Part shown: piece by piece, positions 1 through 7,136 of the stretch
Numbering within the stretch: position 1 is the stretch's first letter
Layout: every line of letters starts with the position of its first letter
Source of the DNA: CAIMZW01 sp037135095
GTDB taxonomy: Bacteria; Actinomycetota; Actinomycetes; Nanopelagicales; Nanopelagicaceae
Assembly (NCBI GenBank): GCA_037135095.1
Contig: JBAXKZ010000013.1
Coordinates: forward strand, 1 to 36,982
Direction of reading: 5' to 3'
DNA: 36,982 bases
Notes under the pieces: model-generated
Told to the model about the DNA's origin: nothing
Seen by the model: only the letters and a program-made list of their open reading frames with translations
Databases searched by the model: none
Position numbers and translations under genes: made by a program

Positions 1-52
1 CGGCGACCTACCGCTTAGGAGGCGGTTGCTCTATCCACTGAGCTACTGGGAC
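1..52 (-). tRNA. tRNA-Arg (anticodon CCU), 3' part cut off by window edge
   Basis: Read on the minus strand, the sequence starts GTCCCAG (acceptor arm), followed by TA and a D-arm block GCTCAGTGGATAGAGC. The anticodon stem is ACCGC/GCGGT around the seven-base loop CTCCTAA. The anticodon is therefore CCT, which reads the arginine codon AGG. The variable region begins AGGTC, and the T arm and 3' acceptor strand lie beyond position 1. The boundary at 52 is taken from the acceptor stem; the partner strand is not visible, so it may be off by a base. Confidence 0.93.
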
Positions 53-159
53 TAATGCCACCTATTTAGGCGGGGTTACTGGAGCAGTTTAGTAAAGACT
101 TGTGGGAAAAAATCCCCTCAGTTAGACTCCTTAAAAATACTCGTTTGGAGTTGGTTTTC

Positions 160-1386
160 ATGAAGGCCCTCGTAATAGGTGCCGGTGGCGTTGGTAGCGC
201 AATTGCAAATATTGCCTCTCGCCGATCGTTCATTACCTCAATGGTTGTCGCAGATCGCATGCTCCCAAAGGCAGAAGCGGCCGTGGCTCGGTTAAAGGAC
301 CCCAGGTTCTCGGCGGCGCAGGTTAATGCCGCAGAGCTTGAAGATTTGCGCGAGCTAATTCGCAAAGCTGACCCGGATGTCGTCATTAATGCGGTTGATC
401 CGCGTTTTGTGATGCCGATCTTCTTGGCCTGCGAGATTGAGAATCGTAATTACATCGATATGGCGATGTCCCTTTCTAGGCCGCACCCGCACTATCCAAA
501 TACCGAAACCGGCGTGAAGTTGGGCGACGAACAATTTGCCCGCGACTGGAATTGGTGTGAACGCGAGATTTACGCCTTAGTCGCCATGGGTATCGAGCCT
601 GGTATGAGCGATATTTTCGCGAAGTACGCCGACAATGAACTCTTCTCTCGAATTGATTCGGTTACCATTTTTGATGGCTCGAACTTGACGGTCGAAGGCT
701 ATGACTTCGCGCCCTCGTTTTCGATCTGGACCACTATTGAAGAGTGCCTCAATCCCCCATTGGTTTGGGAAGATGGTCGTGGCTGGTACACAACTGAACC
801 ATTCTCGGAGCTGGAAGTATTTGATTTCCCAGAAGGAATTGGCCCTGTCGAATGCGTAAATGTGGAGCACGAAGAAGTTGTGTTGATTCCACAAAAGATT
901 GATGCGAAGAAAGTTAACTTTAAATATGGCCTCGGCGCGCAATTCATCACGATCTTAAAGACCATCAATATGTTGGGCATGGATCGTAAGGAAACCGTGG
1001 AAGTGCAAGGCGTTCAAGTTTCACCTCGAGATTTGTTGGCCGCTTCACTTCCTGACCCAGCAACCTTGGGTTCGCGAATGAAGGGTGCTACCTGCGCTGG
1101 AACTTTGGTAAAGGGTTTGGATAAAGCTGGTGAACCAAAGGCCGTTTATATCTATAACGTCGTAGATAATGCCTGGTCCATGAAGGAGTATGGCGATCAA
1201 GCTGTTGTATGGCAGACCGCTATAAATCCGGTCATTGCGATGGAACTAATCGATAGCGGCATCTGGAAACCGGCAGGCGTCAATGGGCCGGAATGGTTTG
1301 ATCCGATTCCATATTTGAATTTGCTGGAATCTTATGGAACCAGTTGGCATATTCGTGAAGAAGATACTGCAGGGATCGAGCGTTAA
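160..1386 (+). CDS. saccharopine dehydrogenase family protein (carboxynorspermidine dehydrogenase-like)
   Basis: A 408-residue cytosolic oxidoreductase. The N-terminus is a Rossmann fold with the nucleotide-binding motif GAGGVGSA at residues 7-14. The middle holds blocks typical of the actinobacterial family, such as SLSRPHPHYPNTETGVKLGD and FDFPEGIGPVECVNVEHEE. The family includes saccharopine dehydrogenases (lysine pathway) and carboxynorspermidine dehydrogenase (polyamine pathway), and sequence alone does not separate them. I chose the ATG at 160 because GGAG lies at 147-150 and the Rossmann strand starts directly after it; an in-frame ATG at 100 would add 20 residues that look non-coding. 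The next gene begins 3 bp after the stop, so the two are probably co-transcribed. The substrate is not known. Confidence 0.88.
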   Translation: MKALVIGAGGVGSAIANIASRRSFITSMVVADRMLPKAEAAVARLKDPRFSAAQVNAAELEDLRELIRKADPDVVINAVDPRFVMPIFLACEIENRNYIDMAMSLSRPHPHYPNTETGVKLGDEQFARDWNWCEREIYALVAMGIEPGMSDIFAKYADNELFSRIDSVTIFDGSNLTVEGYDFAPSFSIWTTIEECLNPPLVWEDGRGWYTTEPFSELEVFDFPEGIGPVECVNVEHEEVVLIPQKIDAKKVNFKYGLGAQFITILKTINMLGMDRKETVEVQGVQVSPRDLLAASLPDPATLGSRMKGATCAGTLVKGLDKAGEPKAVYIYNVVDNAWSMKEYGDQAVVWQTAINPVIAMELIDSGIWKPAGVNGPEWFDPIPYLNLLESYGTSWHIREEDTAGIER

Positions 1387-1389
1387 CTC

Positions 1390-2166
1390 TTGGCAACTGC
1401 GCTAATCACTGGAGCCAGCGCTGGTATCGGTGAAGCCTTCGCTCGGTTGTTAGCTGCGGAGAAATTCGATTTAGTTTTGGTGGCGCGCGATGTGGCGCGG
1501 CTGGAAGCTAAAGCAACCGAACTTCGAAATCAATTCGGCATTGCAGTTGAAGTATTGCCAGCCGATCTTTCAAAGTCTGAGCAACTTTTAAAAGTTGAAG
1601 CGCGCCTGCGCGATCAAAGCCGCCCGATTGAGGTCCTAATAAATAATGCGGGCTTTCGCCTGATTGATAACTTCTTTCATAGCGACATCGCAGCAGAGAA
1701 TGAGCTTCTGGAAGTTTTGGTCAGAGCGCCGATGCGTTTGATGCATTCGATCTTGCCAGCCATGCGCGAGCGCAACAGTGGCATTGTCATCAACGTCTCG
1801 AGCGTTGCTGGTTGGACCACGGGCGGAACCTATAACGCTTCAAAGTCCTACCTGACTGTGCTCTCCGAATCGATGCACACCAAACTCTTGGGAACCAAGG
1901 TAAATGTGATGGCCCTATGTCCAGGCTTTACCCGCACCGAGTTTCACCAGCGCGGAAAGATGACAATGACCGGCCTGCCAAACTTCCTTTGGCTAAGCGC
2001 AGACGAAGTTGTTTCAAAGGCTTGGAAGGGTGCACAGGCAGGCGACCCGTTATGCGTGCCCGGTTGGCAGTATGCAATTTTGAGCACCTTTGCGCGGTTT
2101 GGACCGCGGCCAATAATCCGTCGCTTGGGCATTAGCCTGCGCTCTCGCCGGGGTATCAAGGGCTAA
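1390..2166 (+). CDS. short-chain dehydrogenase/reductase (SDR)
   Basis: A 258-residue classical SDR. Visible landmarks are the dinucleotide-binding motif TGASAGIG (residues 7-14), NNAG (85-88), the catalytic serine in INVSSVAG (137-138) and the catalytic YNASK pair, Y148 and K152. The R33 after the second strand suggests NADP(H) preference, which is an inference. The start is a TTG at 1390, since no ATG or GTG precedes the first beta strand; AGGGA at 1371-1375 is a distant possible ribosome site. It begins 3 bp after the saccharopine-dehydrogenase-like gene, so both probably act in one pathway. The family is too broad to name a substrate. Confidence 0.9.
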   Translation: MATALITGASAGIGEAFARLLAAEKFDLVLVARDVARLEAKATELRNQFGIAVEVLPADLSKSEQLLKVEARLRDQSRPIEVLINNAGFRLIDNFFHSDIAAENELLEVLVRAPMRLMHSILPAMRERNSGIVINVSSVAGWTTGGTYNASKSYLTVLSESMHTKLLGTKVNVMALCPGFTRTEFHQRGKMTMTGLPNFLWLSADEVVSKAWKGAQAGDPLCVPGWQYAILSTFARFGPRPIIRRLGISLRSRRGIKG

Positions 2167-2226
2167 TTCACAGCAATTTCACCGACCCTCAGGGTGATCT
2201 GCCGAATCTGGGGTACTACTCTGATC

Positions 2227-2232
2227 TAGAAT
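2227..2232 (+). promoter_or_regulatory. possible -10 element upstream of the secreted protein gene
   Basis: TAGAAT lies 48 bp before the GTG start at 2280, in the gap that follows the SDR stop. It matches the actinobacterial -10 pattern TANNNT. I do not see a good -35 at 16-18 bp. The gene also has GGAGG at 2270-2274, so a leadered transcript is expected. Confidence 0.4.
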
Positions 2233-2279
2233 AACCGCAGGAAATCAAAGAAATATCCACAACCGCACTGGAGGCTCTC

Positions 2280-2987
2280 GTGTTTAAGAAGATCGCTACC
2301 GTGGCTCTAATTGGAGCTCTACTTTCGACCGGAGTCGCAACCTCCCATGCCGCCACTCTAAAGTCTGGCGCTGCTTGCACAAAGGTTGGGGCCAAGACCA
2401 AGGTCGGTACTAATTCCTATACCTGCGGAATAAACCCAACCGTGAAAACCACAAAATTAACCTGGCTACTAAACGATTGCTTGACCGCAAATAAGCTCTA
2501 TGTTGCCGCCGTCAACAACCAAACAAACTTTACCGCTCAGGTCACCAACACTTTGGACCAACTAAAGAAGAGCATTGCAACTTGGCAGGCAGCTAGCGAT
2601 CTTGCAGATCAAAAATTGAAGGCGGCAAACGCAGATTTCCCAGCCAAGATCGCCGCTATCCAGGTGAAGATTGATGCTGCAACTGTGAAGTCCACAAATG
2701 CTCACGATAAGGCTAAGACGGCAACTGGTGTTAACTTGTTGAACTGGACCAAGGCTTACACCGGTTATGACAACAACATCACTCGTTACAAGTCAGCGAT
2801 TGATTTGCTAAACAAGGGAATTGCTCGTCTGCAGTCAACAAAGGACCGTGCAGTTTCTCAAATTACTTCACTTAACGCACAGCTAACTAGCACCATGGCT
2901 TCACAGCCAGCGCTTGCTGCTCAAGTTAAGGTCAGTGTTACTCAAGGCTTGACTCAATTAAAGCTTGCCTGCAAGGCTGGTCTTTAA
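2280..2987 (+). CDS. secreted coiled-coil protein of unknown function
   Basis: A 235-residue exported protein that I cannot name. Residues 1-24 form a classical Sec signal peptide (MFKKI basic start, hydrophobic core, SHA cleavage site before A25). There is no lipobox cysteine. The mature N-terminus has a short cysteine-bearing block, with C33 in SGAACTKVG and C49 in YTCG. A long alanine-, lysine- and threonine-rich helical region from about residue 70 to 220 looks like coiled coil. C67 and a last cysteine near the C-terminus could make a second disulfide pair. The start is GTG at 2280 with a strong GGAGG site 5 bp upstream, suggesting good expression. It stops 3 bp before the end of the convergent Rieske gene. 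A cell-envelope or surface role is likely but unproven. Confidence 0.8.
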   Translation: MFKKIATVALIGALLSTGVATSHAATLKSGAACTKVGAKTKVGTNSYTCGINPTVKTTKLTWLLNDCLTANKLYVAAVNNQTNFTAQVTNTLDQLKKSIATWQAASDLADQKLKAANADFPAKIAAIQVKIDAATVKSTNAHDKAKTATGVNLLNWTKAYTGYDNNITRYKSAIDLLNKGIARLQSTKDRAVSQITSLNAQLTSTMASQPALAAQVKVSVTQGLTQLKLACKAGL

Positions 2988-2990
2988 GCC

Positions 2991-3437
2991 TTAACCAATA
3001 ATTACCGCTGATGAAGTTGCCTTTACTGGGAACTTCATCAGCGCGCTTCGCGCAGGGCCATTAATTAATTTTCCATTGAGCGCATATTGCGAGCCGTGTG
3101 CTGGACATAACCAAGCGTTTCCATTTTGTTGAACGGTAATTCCTTGATGGGTACAACTTAGATTTAACGCGGTGAAGCCAGTAATAGTCTTGGCTGTACG
3201 TACCAATGCGATAGAAGAGCCATCCGAAAGGTCGATGGTTACCACCCCGCCTACTTTGGCCAAATTCTTATTAACCTTTAGGTCAACCCGAATCTTCTTA
3301 TCCTTGGTCTGGGTTACGCCTGTGGCAGCAATAGCTGCTTCCGGGACGAAGCCAAAGGAGATGACGGCCACGCCACAGAGAATTGCTCTGCGAGATAGGG
3401 GAGAGTTAGCAAGATCAAGTTTGGCTTGGTCAGACAT
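2991..3437 (-). CDS. Tat-exported Rieske [2Fe-2S] protein
   Basis: A 148-residue small electron-transfer protein. The N-terminus carries a twin-arginine signal (SRRAILC, R16-R17) followed by a hydrophobic stretch ending near AIAA (residues 36-38), so it should be folded in the cytosol and exported. The Rieske cluster ligands are C95-T-H97 and C111-P-x-H114-G-S. The two extra cysteines that form the stabilising disulfide in cytochrome bc-type Rieske proteins are absent: the positions read CTHQGI and CPAHGS. A lower redox potential is therefore expected (inference). GGAAGG precedes the ATG. It is a stand-alone gene next to a divergent diguanylate cyclase, and its redox partner is unknown. Confidence 0.9.
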   Translation of the reverse strand: MSDQAKLDLANSPLSRRAILCGVAVISFGFVPEAAIAATGVTQTKDKKIRVDLKVNKNLAKVGGVVTIDLSDGSSIALVRTAKTITGFTALNLSCTHQGITVQQNGNAWLCPAHGSQYALNGKLINGPARSALMKFPVKATSSAVIIG

Positions 3438-3499
3438 TAAGTAAACCTTCCGTTTTAATGATGAGAGTGAGCCCTCTTTTGGAAAGGTTGGGCTGCTCT

Positions 3500-3505
3500 T
3501 AAAAT
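3500..3505 (+). promoter_or_regulatory. leaderless -10 element for the diguanylate cyclase
   Basis: TAAAAT is followed by exactly 6 bases and then the ATG at 3512. No Shine-Dalgarno site lies close to the start. Transcription would begin at or next to the A of the ATG. A weak -35-like TTTGGA (3478-3483) lies 16 bp upstream. Confidence 0.6.
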
Positions 3506-3511
3506 CTCGTT

Positions 3512-4939
3512 ATGAGGGTTTTCCCACCGACGAGTCGGGCGAAAACCTACCCCACCTTTCGCCTGACTGCAGTACTTATCCTCAGCCTGCATCTGGGAAT
3601 TCGCTTAATCTTTCCCCAGCCAGCGATCTTTCCCGACCTGTTCCTTTTCAATTCCGCTGCAATTTGCGCTGCATTTGCAACGCTTTATTCACCGCTATTT
3701 AATGATCACTGGGCTAGTACTAGCTTGGGCTCGGCCTTCTTGCTTTGGAGTATTGGCTCTATCGTATCCACCGCCAACTCATTTTTTAGTTTTACGGTCT
3801 GGCCAAATCTGGCCGATATTTGTTATTCGCTCTTTTATCCATTTGCCCTCTTTGGCATAGTCAGAGCGCTAACGGCACGACGGAAAGTTAAGTGGCTCGA
3901 ACTATTAGATACCGTGATTCTGGCACTGGGTATCACCAGCATTGTTGCCGGTTTTTTGATTAAGCCCGCAATGCTTCATTTCTCCGGTAGTACTGGCTCG
4001 GTCTTTCTCTCGCTCTTATATCCAGCGGGTGATATCTCGCTATTGGCGATCACTTTGGCCTTGGTGCTTTTAACCAGAAAGTCGTTGCGTTCGATGCTCT
4101 TGCTCCTTGGGGTAGCAGCATTTACCGCAACCGATCTGATTTTCTTATTGATGTCTGCGAATTCCGCTTATCCATTCGCCTCGCTGAATGACGATGGTTG
4201 GATCATTGGCATGATTTTGATTGCCGAATCGTTGTATCACCATGGTGGCGAGATTGAACTTTCAGAACGCTTCGCCCCAATAACAACAGTATTCGCGGTA
4301 ATCGTCAGTTCGGTTGCACTACTGATCGCAGCAATTTCCCCAACGTATTTACCAAAATTTATTTTGATTCCTGGATTTGCAACTATCGGGTTTGCCTTTC
4401 TGCGAATGCAAGCGGCAATCAGCGATGCGAAGAACACCAATGAAGAACGAGAGTTAGCGCGCACTGATGAGTTAACTGGTCTGCCGAACCGAAGACGCTT
4501 CCTCTTGGAGTTGGATCTACTAATTCGCAAAGAGGGCACGCTCTTGCTCTTAGATTTGGATGGTTTCAAAGCAGTGAATGATGGTTATGGACATCCAACC
4601 GGTGACCAATTGCTGAAACAGATCGCAATCCGTTTTAGTAGAGCGCTTCCCGCCAATGCGCTTTTGGCCAGACTGGGTGGCGACGAATTTGGGGTGATCG
4701 TCTTTGGCGATCCTGAAATTGGGCTGGAAACGGCGCTGGCGCTTCGAGCAACACTCACTTACCCTTTTGCTCTACCAGCCGCCACCGTGGAGGTTGGTGT
4801 CAGTATTGGCCGAGTAATAACGCAGGCGGAGCGCTTTACACAGGAGGATCTGCTGCGCAGAGCGGATCTGGCAATGTATGAGGCGAAGCGAACTCAAGCG
4901 GGAATAGTGCTTTGGAGCGACTCGTTAATAGGCAGCTAG
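3512..4939 (+). CDS. membrane-bound diguanylate cyclase (GGDEF domain)
   Basis: A 475-residue protein expected to make cyclic di-GMP from two GTP. Residues about 15-300 contain eight or nine hydrophobic segments, a membrane sensor region that I cannot assign to a named MASE family. The catalytic domain starts with DELTGLPNRRRF (319-330). The metal-binding aspartate lies in LLLDLDGFKAVND (346-357), and the active-site motif is an intact GGDEF (389-393). The RxxD inhibitory site normally found five residues before GGDEF is not present, so product inhibition by that route is unlikely. No EAL or HD-GYP domain is attached. The gene ends in a 4-bp overlap (CTAG) with the convergent photolyase gene. 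The start is supported by the leaderless promoter spacing. Confidence 0.93.
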   Translation: MRVFPPTSRAKTYPTFRLTAVLILSLHLGIRLIFPQPAIFPDLFLFNSAAICAAFATLYSPLFNDHWASTSLGSAFLLWSIGSIVSTANSFFSFTVWPNLADICYSLFYPFALFGIVRALTARRKVKWLELLDTVILALGITSIVAGFLIKPAMLHFSGSTGSVFLSLLYPAGDISLLAITLALVLLTRKSLRSMLLLLGVAAFTATDLIFLLMSANSAYPFASLNDDGWIIGMILIAESLYHHGGEIELSERFAPITTVFAVIVSSVALLIAAISPTYLPKFILIPGFATIGFAFLRMQAAISDAKNTNEERELARTDELTGLPNRRRFLLELDLLIRKEGTLLLLDLDGFKAVNDGYGHPTGDQLLKQIAIRFSRALPANALLARLGGDEFGVIVFGDPEIGLETALALRATLTYPFALPAATVEVGVSIGRVITQAERFTQEDLLRRADLAMYEAKRTQAGIVLWSDSLIGS

Positions 4940-6300
4940 AACTTTGGCGCTTCAGGTTTGGCTGCTTTTATCTCCTGAAGCCTCGCTAGGGACTCTAGTC
5001 GTTCAGTGGCGTGGTCAACAATTCTTTCGGGGTAGTCGTGCAAATAACCATCAAGGAAATTCCAAGGTTCGTGAATTTCGGCGCTAGACAAATGCGAAAG
5101 CTCGGGGAGAAAATGACGAACATAATCGCCATTGGGATCGAATCGTTTTCCTTGTTCGACTGGATTAAAGACTCGGTAGTAAGGCGAGGCATCGGTGCCG
5201 CAACCCGCAGTCCACTGCCAGCCGTGCGAATTTGAAGCCACATCGTTATCGATTAAATATTTCATAAAGTGATTAGCGCCGTGCTGCCATTCGATATGCA
5301 GGTCCTTAACCAAAAAGGAGGCAACTACCATCCGCACGCGGTTATGCATCCAGCCTTCAGCGCGCAGTTGGCGCATACCAGCATCGACAATTGGATAGCC
5401 AGTCTTGCCCTCACACCAAGCAGTGAATTTTGAACCGGGTTTGTCATATCGCATAGTTTCGTAAACTGGCGAATAATATTCGCGCGAAGTAGTTGGATAG
5501 TGATGAAGGACGTCGGCATAGAACTCGCGCCAAGCAATCTCTTTGCGAAATACTTCATGAGCCGAACTTTGATTTAATTCGGCCAGAATTGTCCGCGGAT
5601 GAATTTCGCCCCAACGAAGATGTGGGCTGAGACGACTAGTGCCGGCGATCCCCGGAATATTTCGGGCCTGGTCATATTCAGCAAGCCCACCTTTTTTGTA
5701 GGCTTGCCATCTGGCTAGGGCTGCAACTTCGCCAGCTTCCTGAAGATCAACGCCTGCAGGTGGATGCCACTTCGGAAAATTCCGATCTGCCTCTTTTGGG
5801 GTAATGAAGTTTGGGTTCTTCGGAGCGGCAACTGGCCCGCGCCAACCATGAGTCAACCAACTTCGAAAGAAGGGGGTGTAGACGCGGTAATTAGTGCCAT
5901 CGGGTTTTCGAACTCGGCCAGGTGAAACTGCATAACCACTTCCAGTTTGTTGCAATTCAATTCCAGCTTTGGTTACTGCCAGATCGCGTGCAATGCCATA
6001 GGGGGCAAATTCCTGAGCCACGTAGACTTCTGATAAGTCGTGGCGCTTCATAACATCTTGCAGCACTGAAACGGCAGGACCAGCTATTACTGCAAGCTTG
6101 CCGCCCAGAGATTGATCCAGGGCTCGAAGCGAATCCGCCAAATAAGCCCGGCGGTACTCCCCAGCTCGTTCGGCGATCTCTTCATCGATGATAAAAAGCG
6201 GCAGTACAGCGTCACTATTAGCCAAGGCTGCTAACAGCGCGGGGTTATCTGCCAACCGTAGATCCCGCCGAAACCAAAAGAGAGAGCGGGTCGAGGTCAT
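4936..6300 (-). CDS. phrB: deoxyribodipyrimidine photolyase (cryptochrome/photolyase class I)
   Basis: A 454-residue flavoprotein that uses blue light to split cyclobutane pyrimidine dimers in DNA. The N-terminal alpha/beta antenna domain starts SLFWFRRDLRLADNPAL. The C-terminal FAD-binding half has the family signatures GMRQLRAEGWMHNRVRM, WQWTAGCGTDASPYYRVFNP and the FDPNGDYVRHFLPEL block. Length is normal for the family (450-480). The start is the ATG at 6300, with an AAAGGA-like site 8-9 bp upstream. It is divergent from the esterase gene, with only 17 bp between the start codons, so the two promoters overlap the coding regions. UV repair suits a sunlit aquatic cell. Confidence 0.96.
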   Translation of the reverse strand: MTSTRSLFWFRRDLRLADNPALLAALANSDAVLPLFIIDEEIAERAGEYRRAYLADSLRALDQSLGGKLAVIAGPAVSVLQDVMKRHDLSEVYVAQEFAPYGIARDLAVTKAGIELQQTGSGYAVSPGRVRKPDGTNYRVYTPFFRSWLTHGWRGPVAAPKNPNFITPKEADRNFPKWHPPAGVDLQEAGEVAALARWQAYKKGGLAEYDQARNIPGIAGTSRLSPHLRWGEIHPRTILAELNQSSAHEVFRKEIAWREFYADVLHHYPTTSREYYSPVYETMRYDKPGSKFTAWCEGKTGYPIVDAGMRQLRAEGWMHNRVRMVVASFLVKDLHIEWQHGANHFMKYLIDNDVASNSHGWQWTAGCGTDASPYYRVFNPVEQGKRFDPNGDYVRHFLPELSHLSSAEIHEPWNFLDGYLHDYPERIVDHATERLESLARLQEIKAAKPEAPKF

Positions 6301-6305
6301 CCCCG

Positions 6306-6311
6306 TATCCT
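6306..6311 (+). promoter_or_regulatory. leaderless -10 element for the esterase
   Basis: TATCCT is followed by 6 bases and the ATG at 6318. It sits in the 17-bp gap between the divergent photolyase and esterase starts. No Shine-Dalgarno site is present on this strand. Confidence 0.65.
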
Positions 6312-6317
6312 TTCACT

Positions 6318-7136
6318 ATGGAGATCGTTAAGCGCTTTGGAATTCGCCACCTCTCCGAACCAGTCACCCGAATTAACTTTGCCGGCCGAACCGTTGATTT
6401 TTGGGCACCAGCCGAGCCCGCCACCCATTTAATCGTTGCGCACGATGGTCAAAATATTTTTGATCGTCGAACCGCGACTCGGGGACGAACCTGGCAGTTG
6501 GCGCAGAACGCCAGCCGAGTCGCAACGGAATTTGGAATTTCAGCTCCCTTGATCATCGCGATATTTCATGGCACTACCAAATCCAATCCCTGGGGCCGTG
6601 CTCACGATTTGGCACCACAAGAACCGTTTCAAGCCGGCTTGGTGGTAGCACAACCGAAGTACCGCGATGTTTCACTGGCGGATTTGCAAGGCGATAACTA
6701 TTTGGAAACGATTGTTAGCGAAATTGTTCCCGCAATATCGCAGAGCGTTGGTTTCATTCCGGAGCCCAGCAAAACGGCGCTCCTTGGTTCAAGTATGGGC
6801 GGACTGGCAACGCTCTATGGCCTAGGCCGCCACCCAGAATTTTTCGGCGCCGGCTTGGCATTCTCACCGCATTGGATAATCGGGGAAAATCCATTGGTTG
6901 ATGCGCTGCTTGACGCCCTCCCAATGCCCAGCAATCACAAGATCTGGCTCAGCCGCGGAACTAAAGGGCTTGATGCCGAATACCAACCATTTCACGATTA
7001 TTCGATCTCGAAGTTAAAAGAGTTGGGTTGGCAGGAGAGCGAGCAATTCGAAGCCAAAATATTTGCAGGTGGTCGCCATAATGAACCTTCATGGCGTCGG
7101 CAAAGTGATGAAGCGCTGCGGTTCTGGCTTAGTTAA
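6318..7136 (+). CDS. putative esterase (PF00756-like alpha/beta hydrolase)
   Basis: A 272-residue cytosolic hydrolase with no signal peptide. The nucleophile elbow is GSSMGG, with serine S159. The likely acid is D219 in RGTKGLDAEY, and the likely base is H254 in GGRHNEPSW. The layout (HDGQNIFD near residue 43, nucleophile near 160, C-terminal GG.H) fits the esterase D / enterochelin-esterase group. The substrate is unknown. The ATG at 6318 has a perfect leaderless promoter. The stop overlaps the stop of the convergent amylase gene by four bases (TTAA at 7133-7136). Confidence 0.85.
   Translation: MEIVKRFGIRHLSEPVTRINFAGRTVDFWAPAEPATHLIVAHDGQNIFDRRTATRGRTWQLAQNASRVATEFGISAPLIIAIFHGTTKSNPWGRAHDLAPQEPFQAGLVVAQPKYRDVSLADLQGDNYLETIVSEIVPAISQSVGFIPEPSKTALLGSSMGGLATLYGLGRHPEFFGAGLAFSPHWIIGENPLVDALLDALPMPSNHKIWLSRGTKGLDAEYQPFHDYSISKLKELGWQESEQFEAKIFAGGRHNEPSWRRQSDEALRFWLS

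Noticed and set aside
1917..2159. Short overlapping frames inside the SDR gene on both strands
   Set aside because: They overlap a well-supported SDR and show no family features or start signals.
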